From: Pseudomonadota bacterium
Lineage (GTDB): Bacteria > Desulfobacterota > Desulfobacteria > Desulfobacterales > RPRI01
Direction of reading: 5' to 3'
Length of the DNA: 5,329 bases
NCBI GenBank assembly: GCA_018819005.1
Contig: JAHJQU010000377.1
Coordinates: forward strand, 1 to 5,329
The notes below the pieces were generated by a model. That model saw only the letters and a program-made list of their open reading frames with translations, ran no database searches and was not told the origin of the DNA. A program made the position numbers and the translations under genes. Every line of letters begins with the position of its first letter. The first letter of the stretch is position 1. Below are positions 1-5,329 of the stretch, piece by piece.

Positions 1-1136
1 CGGCTGGAAAGAGAGGCGGCAGCAACTATTGCCGAATCCTTTATTCTCACTCCATGATGCACCTCATATTTTTCCTTAAGTCCCCGCAGAATTGAAATTG
101 TATCTTCAACAGTAGGTTCAGGAACCATTATCGGCTGAAAACGCCTTTCAAGGGCCGCGTCTTTTTCTATATATTTCCTGTATTCGTTTATCGTTGTGGC
201 TCCGACACAACGAAGGGTTCCTCTTGCCAGAGCCGGTTTTAACATGTTGGATGCGTCCATAGATCCTTCGGCTGCTCCTGCCCCGACAAGAGTGTGAAGC
301 TCATCGATAAAAAGAATTGCCTCGCCTTCAGCCTTCTCAACTTCTTTGAGAACTGCCTTCAAGCGGTCTTCAAACTCACCCCTGTATTTTGCGCCTGCAA
401 TCAGAGCGCCCATATCAAGAGCAACAAGACGCCTGTTCTTTAAGCTTTCCGAAACATCCCCTTCAACAATCCTGCGCGCAAGCCCCTCAACTATAGCTGT
501 TTTTCCCACTCCGGGTTCTCCGATAAGAACCGGGTTGTTCTTTTTTCTTCTTGAAAGAACCTGGACAACACGTCTTATTTCATCATCCCGTCCTATTACC
601 GGATCAAGTTTTCCCGGTCTTGCAAGGTCGGTAAGATCCCTGCTGAACTTGTTCAAAGCCTGGTATTTTTCTTCAGGGTTTGGATCTGTTATCCTTTGAG
701 TCCCTCTGACATCCACCAGAACTTTTAATATCGTCTCCCGTGTAATATTATTCCGCTTTAATATTTTTGATGCTTCTCCTGTATGGTCATCTGAAACAGC
801 AAGAAGAATATGTTCGGTACTCACATATTCATCCTTCATTTTTGAAGCTTCAGCAAAGGCAGCATCAAGCAAATTGCTGGTTTTCGTGGAGATGCGTATA
901 TCTCCTGCGCCTCTGACTTTAGGCAGCCTGTCAATCGAAAGAGCAATTTCTCTTGCAACAGAATCGGGAGAAACACCGAGCTTGTTTAACATGACTCTTG
1001 TTATTCCTTCCTGCTCGTTCAGCATTGCGGAAAGAAGGTGCTCAGGCTCTATTTGCTGGTTATTATTTTGAGAAGCCATGGAATGGGCATTCTGAATGAC
1101 TTCCTGTGATTTTATTGTAAATTTATCAAAACGCAT
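1..1136 (-). CDS. clpB: ATP-dependent chaperone ClpB (disaggregase), N-terminal part, truncated by window edge
   Basis: This is the N-terminal 378 residues of ClpB, the cytoplasmic AAA+ hexamer that works with DnaK/DnaJ/GrpE to pull polypeptides out of aggregates; the family is normally about 860 residues. I translated it from ATG at 1136-1134 to the window edge without a frameshift or stop. The Clp N-domain (two Clp_N repeats) spans about residues 1-145, followed by AAA-1. Visible AAA-1 motifs are Walker A GEPGVGKT at 206-213 (K212), the pore loop GAKYRGEFE with Tyr251, Walker B ILFIDE at 274-279 (D278, E279), the sensor region GATT at 312-315, and arginine fingers R331/R332. These positions match the E. 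coli ClpB numbering as I know it. The coiled-coil middle domain and AAA-2 lie outside the window. The presence of the N-domain argues for ClpB over other Hsp100 proteins, and ClpA/ClpC are less likely given the motif spacing. An AGGAGG site lies 5 nt upstream of the ATG. No CIRCE operator is visible. Confidence 0.97.
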   Translation of the reverse strand, partial: MRFDKFTIKSQEVIQNAHSMASQNNNQQIEPEHLLSAMLNEQEGITRVMLNKLGVSPDSVAREIALSIDRLPKVRGAGDIRISTKTSNLLDAAFAEASKMKDEYVSTEHILLAVSDDHTGEASKILKRNNITRETILKVLVDVRGTQRITDPNPEEKYQALNKFSRDLTDLARPGKLDPVIGRDDEIRRVVQVLSRRKKNNPVLIGEPGVGKTAIVEGLARRIVEGDVSESLKNRRLVALDMGALIAGAKYRGEFEDRLKAVLKEVEKAEGEAILFIDELHTLVGAGAAEGSMDASNMLKPALARGTLRCVGATTINEYRKYIEKDAALERRFQPIMVPEPTVEDTISILRGLKEKYEVHHGVRIKDSAIVAAASLSS

Positions 1137-1141
1137 AAATG

Positions 1142-1147
1142 CCTCCT
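1142..1147 (-). promoter_or_regulatory. Ribosome binding site of clpB
   Basis: A perfect AGGAGG on the minus strand lies 5 nt before the ATG at 1136. It fixes the clpB start; there is no competing upstream start codon with a comparable site. Confidence 0.85.
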
Positions 1148-1167
1148 GATTTTGTAATCCTTTTATC

Positions 1168-1196
1168 ATTATATTATTATCGACGGCTTAGTAAAA
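1168..1196 (-). promoter_or_regulatory. Candidate clpB promoter (-10 TATAAT)
   Basis: On the minus strand a perfect TATAAT occupies 1173-1168, which would put the transcription start near 1161 and give a leader of about 25 nt ahead of clpB. At the usual 17-nt spacing the -35 position (1196-1191) reads TTTTAC, a poor match, and it falls inside the left terminal repeat of the adjacent palindromic element. No sigma-32-like CTTGAA/CCCCAT pair and no CIRCE inverted repeat is visible. The stretch is AT-rich, so a chance TATAAT is possible. Confidence 0.35.
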
Positions 1197-1198
1197 AG
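1182..1198 (+). repeat. Left terminal inverted repeat of the MITE-like element
   Basis: This 17-base arm pairs perfectly with 1351-1367. The outermost bases GACGGC/GCCGTC are GC-rich and are followed by an A-tract, with pairing extended to about 1208 through a single-base bulge. Confidence 0.85.
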
Positions 1199-1256
1199 CT
1201 CATTATGCAAGGCGCGCGAATCTTGAGGAATACCGCAAACGCGGGGCCCAAAGGGT

Positions 1257-1274
1257 GCGTACTTTTTAGTACGC
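1257..1274. repeat. Internal hairpin 1 of the element
   Basis: GCGTACT (1257-1263) pairs with AGTACGC (1268-1274) around a TTTT loop, a perfect 7-bp stem with a 4-nt loop. It is too short to be a strong terminator alone and has no following U-run on either strand. Confidence 0.8.
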
Positions 1275-1286
1275 CGCAATGATTCA

Positions 1287-1321
1287 CCCTGTTGAATCAG
1301 CCCTGCTGTTATTCAACAGGG
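1287..1321. repeat. Internal hairpin 2 of the element
   Basis: CCCTGTTGAAT (1287-1297) pairs perfectly with ATTCAACAGGG (1311-1321), an 11-bp stem with a 13-nt loop. It is the strongest local stem in the ppdK-clpB gap. Neither side carries a U-run, so I read it as part of the element's folded structure, not as an intrinsic terminator. Confidence 0.8.
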
Positions 1322-1350
1322 CGGGGATGAAGCGCAACACAGCAGAATGA

Positions 1351-1367
1351 CTTTTTACTAAGCCGTC
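1351..1367 (-). repeat. Right terminal inverted repeat of the MITE-like element
   Basis: This is the exact reverse complement of 1182-1198. The bases outside it (TTTAACC on the right, ATTATC on the left) do not repeat each other, so no target duplication is evident. Confidence 0.85.
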
Positions 1368-1442
1368 TTTAACCTAAAGAATAAACACAGAAAATGACAT
1401 GTCAATCGGAAGGCGATTTTATATGGAAGGTTTTGCTGTGCA

Positions 1443-1467
1443 GGGGGCAGTCTGTTGTTCTGCCCCC
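1443..1467 (-). terminator. GC-rich hairpin just after ppdK, possible non-canonical terminator
   Basis: GGGGGCAG (1443-1450) pairs with CTGCCCCC (1460-1467), an 8-bp, mostly G-C stem with a 9-nt loop, starting 15 bp past the ppdK stop. On the minus strand the stem is followed by TGCACAGC and not by a run of U, so it lacks the classic intrinsic-terminator tail. It may be a weak or 'L-shaped' terminator or a 3'-end stabilising hairpin. The rest of the 345-bp gap contains only the palindromic element and the clpB leader. Confidence 0.5.
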
Positions 1468-1481
1468 CGCAAACCAAAAAA

Positions 1482-4214
1482 CTATGCTTTCTTATCAAGA
1501 AGGGCCGCATGGGCAGCAGCAAGGCGGGCAACCGGAACACGGAAAGGAGAACACGAAACATAGTTAAGCCCAAGCTCGTGGCATACCATAATTGATTTTG
1601 GATCGCCTCCGTGTTCACCGCAAATTCCGCATTCAAGATCAGGTTTTACGGACCTCCCTTTCTTGACGGCAATATCCATCAACTCGCCAACGCCATCTCT
1701 GTCAATCGTAGCAAACGGATTGTCCGGCAGGATGCCGGAACCGAGATATTCGACCAGAAAACCGGATTCGGCATCATCTCTTGATATTCCAAAAGTCGTC
1801 TGGGTAAGGTCATTTGTGCCGAATGAGAAGAAAGAGGCGTGCTCAGCAATCTTGTCGGCGGTCATAGCCGCGCGCGGGAGCTCAATCATCGTCCCGAACT
1901 TGTATTCAATTTCCATACCCTGTTCATTCATGACTTTGATCGCTTCTGCTTCAAGCGTTATCCGTTGAGCTTTCAGCTCATTAACATGGCTGGTTAGCGG
2001 TATCATTATTTTCGGATAAACCTTAATGCCTTCTCTTGCCACAATGCAGGCGGCTTCAAAAACTGCCCGAACCTGCATCATAGTGAGTTCAGGAATATGA
2101 ATTCCAAGTCTGACACCCCTCATGCCAAGCATTGGATTTTGCTCACGGAGGCTTTCAACCCGCTTTAGTATTTTTTCCTTTAATCTTATTTTTTGCAGGA
2201 GATCATCGATATCCGACAAATTTCCTGCGTTCTTTATCCTTATCTTCAAATCAGAAAGGTCACGCATCAGCTCAACATGATTCGGTAAAAACTCATGCAG
2301 CGGCGGGTCAAGCAGGCGGATAATAACAGGAAGGCCGTCCATAACACGGAACAGCCCTGCAAAATCATCCCTCTGAAAAGGCAGGATTGAATTTAAAGCT
2401 TCGCGCCGTTCAATAGGAAAATCGGTCATGATCATTTTCTGAATAAAAGGGAGGCGTTCAGATTCAAAAAACATATGCTCCGAGCGGCAAAGGCCTATTC
2501 CTTCAGCGCCGTAATCGCGGGCGCGCTTAGCATCGCGCGGATAATCGGCATTTGCCCAGACCCCGAGTCGCCTGAATTCATCAGCCCATGAAAGAAGCTT
2601 AATAAGCCAGGAATCTTTAATATCCGGAATCGTAGTTGTCAATTTATCCAGATAGACTTCCCCTGTTGTTCCGTCAATTGATATCCAGTCTCCTTCATGA
2701 ACTATTGTGTCCTTAACGCTCATCCTGCGCCTGCCAAGGTCTATAATGAGAGAAGAGACTCCGACTACGGCGGGTTTTCCGAACTGGCGGGCAACAAGCG
2801 CGGCATGGCTTGTGCGTCCGCCGCGGGTGGTTAAAATACCTTTTGCTGCGAGCATTCCGTGAACATCATCCGGCCTCGTTTCAGGCCGAACCATTATAAC
2901 CTGCTTGCCTTCCTCTTTTGCCCACAATTCGGCACGGTCTGCATCAAAAGCGACTACGCCGACCGCAGCACCGGGAGATACATTGAGGCCGCTTGCCAGT
3001 AATCTGCCTTCTGCCTTCGCAGCTTCAACAGCTTTGAGGTCAAACTGGGGGTGTAAAAAGAAGTCAACCTGTTCGGGAGCAACCCTGAGAACCGCTTCTT
3101 CACGAGTGATAAGCCCCTCTTCGGCCATATCGACGGCAATCCGGACAGCAGCCTGGGCCGTTCGCTTTCCATCCCTTGTCTGGAGCATCCAAAGCTTGCC
3201 TTTTTCAACCGTGAATTCTAAATCCTGCATGTTGCGGCAGTGTTTTTCAAGGAGATTCGCCACTTCTTCGAATTCACGGTAGGCAACCGGCATATCTCTT
3301 TTCATTTCTGACAGGTCCTTTGTAAGGCGAATACCGGCGACAACATCTTCGCCCTGGGCATTTATCAGGTAATCGCCTTCAAGCTGCTTTTCACCTGTTG
3401 AACCATTTCGTGTCATTGCGACACCCGTGGCACTGTCGTCTCCCATGTTTCCGAAAACCATCGTCACAATACTGACAGCAGTTCCAAGATCATGTGAAAT
3501 ACCGGCGGCATTACGGTAGTCGACAGCCCGCTTCCCGTTCCAGCTTTTAAAAACAGCCTCGGTAGCAAGGTGTAACTGCTCATAGGGGTCTGTGGGAAAA
3601 TCCATTTGGGCGTAATGTTTAAAAATCCGCTTGAATTTCTCTGTAACCTTTTTCCACGCATCTGCAGGAAGTTCGGAATCCACATTGACTCCGTAATCCC
3701 TGCGGGTTGCTGTAATTACTTCCTCAAATTTTTCATCCTGTATGTTCATAACGACACTGCCGAACATTTGTACAAGGCGGCGGTATGAATCATAAACAAA
3801 ACGTTCGTCGCCTATCATTTTGGCTAAACCACCGGCAGTCTCATCGTTAAGACCAATATTGAGGACTGTGTCCATCATACCCGGCATTGAAAATTTAGCA
3901 CCTGACCGGCAGGAAACAAGCAAAGGATTATGGGGATCTCCGAATACCTTTCCGGTTGCAATCTCTATCGTTTTAAGAGCCTCTTTTTCCTGCTCCCACA
4001 TTCCTTCCGGAAAAGCGCCGGATTCCGCCAGATATGCATTACATGCTTCGGTTGTAACAGAAAATCCCGGTGGAACAGGGACCCCGATGCGCGCCATCTC
4101 AGCAAGATTGGCGCCTTTGCCGCCAAGCAGTCCCCGGACACCGTCCCAGTTTCCGCCTACATAAGCTTCAGCAAGTTCAACCTCATTAAACAAATAGACC
4201 CATTTCTTAGGCAT
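1482..4214 (-). CDS. ppdK: Pyruvate, phosphate dikinase (PPDK)
   Basis: This cytoplasmic enzyme catalyses pyruvate + ATP + Pi = PEP + AMP + PPi and can serve gluconeogenesis or PPi-linked glycolysis. The frame is 910 residues from the preferred ATG; the Clostridium symbiosum enzyme is 874. An N-terminal nucleotide-binding domain (about 1-345) shows LLGGKGANLAEM (K33), RSGAKFSMPGMMDTVLN (R103) and the E333/Q345 pair near LQTR. The central phosphohistidine domain has GGRTSHAALVAR with catalytic H470 and, two residues before it, T468, the site targeted by PPDK regulatory kinases in the family. The C-terminal PEP/pyruvate barrel has R577 (GLCRSEHMFF), R633 (IIRLLDPP), E778, N801/D802 (FGTNDLTQ) and catalytic C865 in GICGEHGG. 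All key residues are present, so it should be active. The extra length sits partly at about 650-690, before NPMLGMRG. An alternative GTG start at 4223 adds three residues but lies inside the ribosome binding site. It is probably third in an operon, 56 bp after the zinc-ribbon gene. PEP synthase is excluded by the PPDK-specific motifs. Confidence 0.98.
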   Translation of the reverse strand: MPKKWVYLFNEVELAEAYVGGNWDGVRGLLGGKGANLAEMARIGVPVPPGFSVTTEACNAYLAESGAFPEGMWEQEKEALKTIEIATGKVFGDPHNPLLVSCRSGAKFSMPGMMDTVLNIGLNDETAGGLAKMIGDERFVYDSYRRLVQMFGSVVMNIQDEKFEEVITATRRDYGVNVDSELPADAWKKVTEKFKRIFKHYAQMDFPTDPYEQLHLATEAVFKSWNGKRAVDYRNAAGISHDLGTAVSIVTMVFGNMGDDSATGVAMTRNGSTGEKQLEGDYLINAQGEDVVAGIRLTKDLSEMKRDMPVAYREFEEVANLLEKHCRNMQDLEFTVEKGKLWMLQTRDGKRTAQAAVRIAVDMAEEGLITREEAVLRVAPEQVDFFLHPQFDLKAVEAAKAEGRLLASGLNVSPGAAVGVVAFDADRAELWAKEEGKQVIMVRPETRPDDVHGMLAAKGILTTRGGRTSHAALVARQFGKPAVVGVSSLIIDLGRRRMSVKDTIVHEGDWISIDGTTGEVYLDKLTTTIPDIKDSWLIKLLSWADEFRRLGVWANADYPRDAKRARDYGAEGIGLCRSEHMFFESERLPFIQKMIMTDFPIERREALNSILPFQRDDFAGLFRVMDGLPVIIRLLDPPLHEFLPNHVELMRDLSDLKIRIKNAGNLSDIDDLLQKIRLKEKILKRVESLREQNPMLGMRGVRLGIHIPELTMMQVRAVFEAACIVAREGIKVYPKIMIPLTSHVNELKAQRITLEAEAIKVMNEQGMEIEYKFGTMIELPRAAMTADKIAEHASFFSFGTNDLTQTTFGISRDDAESGFLVEYLGSGILPDNPFATIDRDGVGELMDIAVKKGRSVKPDLECGICGEHGGDPKSIMVCHELGLNYVSCSPFRVPVARLAAAHAALLDKKA

Positions 4215-4217
4215 TTT

Positions 4218-4226
4218 GATCACCTC
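4218..4226 (-). promoter_or_regulatory. Ribosome binding site that decides the ppdK start
   Basis: The minus strand reads GAGGTGATC AAA ATG. GAGGTGATC matches the 16S rRNA 3' end over nine bases, with the ATG at 4214 three bases beyond it. The in-frame GTG at 4223 is part of this site and so is unlikely to be the start. Confidence 0.8.
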
Positions 4227-4270
4227 GGTATTTTTATTTAAATTATTTCGCCTAACGTCTCATGCCCGCT

Positions 4271-4582
4271 CTACACTGCCTTTCCGCAGTAGGGGCAAAA
4301 AACAAAATATCCCTTCAGCTTCTTTCCGCAATTGTTGCATGATTTTTCTTCTTCACCTGAAGAGCAGCTCTCTCCGAATCCGAATTCCTTTACTTCCTGT
4401 TCACATTTATCGCAAATGAGTATGGCCTCACCTTTTTTCATCCTTAACAGCGGAATAAAAAACAGACTGAAATAATGGTCTATACGCTTGTAATGAGCCT
4501 GCGCCAAACCGCAAACAGGACAAAGTCTTGGCTTTTTGTCTATAAGAGTGGTTTTTGGCGAAACACCGGCTATCAGAAACAT
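4271..4582 (-). CDS. Small double zinc-ribbon protein, function unknown
   Basis: This is a 103-residue soluble protein with two predicted zinc-binding ribbons. The N-terminal knuckle CPVC (C21, C24) pairs with CDKC (C57, C60) and the C-terminal CNNC (C82, C85) pairs with CPYC (C96, C99); C73 is spare. Between the first two knuckles is a conserved-looking aromatic stretch, YKRIDHYFSLFFIPLLRMKKGE, which resembles the Pfam 'zinc_ribbon_15' type of protein. I recognise the family from memory but know no biochemical role. There is no signal peptide; the FSLFFIPLL segment is hydrophobic but short and is part of the fold in this family. The ATG is 3 bp after the stop of the upstream gene and in the same frame. 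Its nearest purine-rich site, AAGG at 4598-4595, is 12 nt away, so translation is probably coupled to the upstream gene. Nucleic-acid binding or a structural/redox role are both possible. Confidence 0.85.
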   Translation of the reverse strand: MFLIAGVSPKTTLIDKKPRLCPVCGLAQAHYKRIDHYFSLFFIPLLRMKKGEAILICDKCEQEVKEFGFGESCSSGEEEKSCNNCGKKLKGYFVFCPYCGKAV

Positions 4583-4585
4583 TTA

Positions 4586-5134
4586 CTAAAAAGACCTTGG
4601 CTTGCAGACAATTTCACGTATCCGAATGTTGAATAAATCGGACTGATTTGCAGGAGTCAATACTACCGCTGCATCTGCTCCTTTGTTCGTTCCGCCAATT
4701 GATATCAAGTCATTTCCTGTAAGGACTCCGGCGTCTGCCGCCATAATTGAAATTTCCACAGCGACTTTTACGCCCTGACCGAAAAGTCGCAGAGTATCAG
4801 CAATAAGAAGTGCCGGATAAACACCGCCATACTTGTTTGCGACTGCCCTTTCGACTCCGGACAATGCATGCGTTGCTGATATAACAACAGCCCCTTTATC
4901 TTCAAGATTTTTTCTTACTGCGTCCGGCATCACGCTCTTGAAAGGCTCCAGGAAACCGCAATGGTATGTAACAATAACAACTTTAAACCCTTGAAACATT
5001 TTAAGAGCTTTTTTAGCTGTATCCCCTTTTGAAGAAGCGACGACCACTTCTTTTATCCCCAAGGCCCTGCCCCTTTCAAACGCAAGTTCTAAAGTTTTTT
5101 CCGTATTTATTTTCCCCGGTTTATCAAAATACAT
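4586..5134 (-). CDS. Pyruvate kinase C-terminal-domain-like protein (MTH1675/AF0103 type)
   Basis: This 182-residue protein corresponds to the family annotated as 'pyruvate kinase alpha/beta domain' (COG1751; structures of archaeal MTH1675 and AF0103 place it in the PK C-terminal domain-like fold). It has no pyruvate kinase catalytic barrel, so it is not a pyruvate kinase. The N-terminal half carries the loop VVASSKGDTA (31-40), which resembles the phosphate-binding loop that holds fructose-1,6-bisphosphate in true pyruvate kinases; that parallel is my inference. The C-terminal half has the family-typical VEISIMAADAG (126-136) and ISIGGTNKGADAAVVLTPA (144-162). There is no signal peptide or membrane segment. 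The start is fixed by AGGAGG 5 nt upstream of the ATG. The gene ends in tandem in-frame stops TAG TAA immediately before the zinc-ribbon ATG. As the probable first gene of an operon with ppdK it may bind or sense a phosphorylated metabolite, but its ligand is unknown. Confidence 0.85.
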   Translation of the reverse strand: MYFDKPGKINTEKTLELAFERGRALGIKEVVVASSKGDTAKKALKMFQGFKVVIVTYHCGFLEPFKSVMPDAVRKNLEDKGAVVISATHALSGVERAVANKYGGVYPALLIADTLRLFGQGVKVAVEISIMAADAGVLTGNDLISIGGTNKGADAAVVLTPANQSDLFNIRIREIVCKPRSF

Positions 5135-5139
5135 ATTGA

Positions 5140-5145
5140 CCTCCT
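5140..5145 (-). promoter_or_regulatory. Ribosome binding site of the PK-C-like gene
   Basis: AGGAGG on the minus strand, 5 nt upstream of the ATG at 5134, fixes the start of the first gene of the putative operon. Confidence 0.85.
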
Positions 5146-5155
5146 GATTAACATG

Positions 5156-5184
5156 TTGTTGAAGATATATATAATATTTATATT
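5156..5184 (+). promoter_or_regulatory. Candidate sigma-70 promoter for the divergent plus-strand gene
   Basis: TTGTTG (5156-5161) and TATATT (5179-5184) are separated by 17 bp, which would start transcription near 5191, about 40 nt ahead of the ATG at 5232. The -35 is weak. The site overlaps the minus-strand candidate promoter almost entirely. Confidence 0.35.
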
Positions 5185-5193
5185 TTCAGTCAA
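5166..5193 (-). promoter_or_regulatory. Candidate sigma-70 promoter for the minus-strand operon
   Basis: On the minus strand TTGACT (5193-5188) and TATATA (5171-5166) are separated by 16 bp; an 18-bp alternative gives TATATC. The start of transcription would be near 5159, leaving a leader of about 25 nt. The TTGACT match is good, but the region is very AT-rich, so the -10 is ambiguous. Confidence 0.5.
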
Positions 5194-5231
5194 CATTCTT
5201 TAAGATCATTACAAATATTCTGGAGGCTATT

Positions 5232-5329
5232 ATGGATAACAATCACCCGGAACTTCTTGATATTTTAAAAGATATTCTGAAAATTAACTCAATAATAGCG
5301 ACAGAACTTATTCAGCTTGTTGAAAATTC
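5232..5329 (+). CDS. Start of a divergent gene of unknown function, truncated by window edge
   Basis: The frame opens at ATG 5232, 5 nt after a good ribosome binding site (TGGAGG, 5221-5226), and runs uninterrupted to the window end through 32 complete codons. The visible protein begins MDNNHPELLDILKDIL and continues with isoleucine- and leucine-rich, probably helical sequence containing several acidic residues. There is no signal peptide. I do not recognise the family from so short a piece. The well-placed ribosome binding site and the divergent arrangement with its own candidate promoter support a real gene. Confidence 0.65.
   Translation, partial: MDNNHPELLDILKDILKINSIIATELIQLVEN

Larger units (their letters stand above)
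1182..1367. mobile_element. MITE-like palindromic element, 186 bp, no coding capacity
   Basis: The ends are 17-bp perfect inverted repeats, GACGGCTTAGTAAAAAG at 1182-1198 and its complement at 1351-1367. The match continues inward past one extra C (1199) with TCATT (1200-1204 against 1346-1350) and, after a mismatch, TGC (1206-1208 against 1342-1344). Two further hairpins lie inside, at 1257-1274 and 1287-1321, so either strand could fold into a long terminal stem carrying two side hairpins. No open reading frame fits within it. It lies wholly between ppdK and clpB. I see no convincing target-site duplication at the borders. The structure (terminal inverted repeats, non-coding, under 200 bp, intergenic) is that of a miniature inverted-repeat transposable element or a large REP-like repeat. 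That it is dispersed in this genome is inference, since only one copy is in view. Confidence 0.7.

Noticed and set aside
346..1071. Plus-strand open frames of 117 and 65 residues opposite clpB
   Set aside because: They are antisense to the conserved ClpB N-domain and AAA-1 coding sequence and have no independent support.
1182..1367. CRISPR array or attachment site reading of the palindromic element
   Set aside because: The repeats are inverted and occur as single pairs, not as regularly spaced direct repeats. There is no tRNA, integrase or direct duplication nearby.
1137..1481. CIRCE operator, heat-shock promoter, riboswitch or small protein gene upstream of clpB
   Set aside because: I looked for the TTAGCACTC/GAGTGCTAA inverted repeat, CTTGAA/CCCCAT motifs and short frames with a ribosome binding site and found none. 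The gap is explained by the ppdK hairpin, the 186-bp element and the clpB leader.
1358..1636. Minus-strand 92-residue open frame overlapping the ppdK 3' end and the right end of the palindromic element
   Set aside because: It lies mostly inside ppdK in another frame, has no recognisable domain or ribosome binding site, and ends in the repeat. It is a shadow frame.
2905..3282. Plus-strand 125-residue open frame opposite the middle of ppdK
   Set aside because: It is a Ser/Ala-rich shadow of the ppdK phosphohistidine region with no known domain.
3820..4241. Two overlapping plus-strand open frames (114 and 103 residues) opposite the ppdK 5' end
   Set aside because: Both are antisense to the strongly conserved PPDK nucleotide-binding domain. 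Their composition (rich in Pro, Ser, Arg) is what antisense shadows give, and no ribosome binding site or family is recognisable.

Overview
The window reads as chromosomal DNA from a strictly or facultatively anaerobic bacterium. A Desulfobacterota (deltaproteobacterial sulfate-reducer-like) source fits best. This rests on gene content (pyruvate phosphate dikinase, a stand-alone pyruvate-kinase-C-terminal-like protein otherwise known mainly from archaea and anaerobes, a double zinc-ribbon protein), moderate GC, strong AGGAGG-type ribosome binding sites, and a palindromic intergenic element of a style I associate with that group. It is inference, not proof.

Four genes lie head to tail on the minus strand. 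In transcription order (right to left) they are: a 182-residue protein of the MTH1675/AF0103 type (PK C-terminal domain-like fold, 5134-4586); 3 bp later a 103-residue double zinc-ribbon protein (4582-4271); 56 bp later ppdK, pyruvate phosphate dikinase, complete with all catalytic residues visible (4214-1482); and, after a 345-bp gap, clpB, of which only the first 378 residues are inside the window (1136 to the left edge). At the right edge a divergent plus-strand gene begins at 5232, with 32 complete codons visible and no recognisable function.

The first three minus-strand genes look like one operon driven from the AT-rich divergent region 5135-5231, where candidate promoters for both directions overlap. 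ppdK interconverts pyruvate and phosphoenolpyruvate using ATP/AMP and Pi/PPi. The first gene has the fold of the pyruvate kinase regulatory domain, so a functional link at the pyruvate/PEP node is attractive but unproven. The ppdK-clpB gap holds a hairpin just after ppdK and a 186-bp element with 17-bp terminal inverted repeats and two internal hairpins (1182-1367). That element looks like a non-coding MITE-type insertion and sits directly against a candidate clpB promoter. I saw no tRNA, rRNA, CRISPR array or phage or transposase gene.
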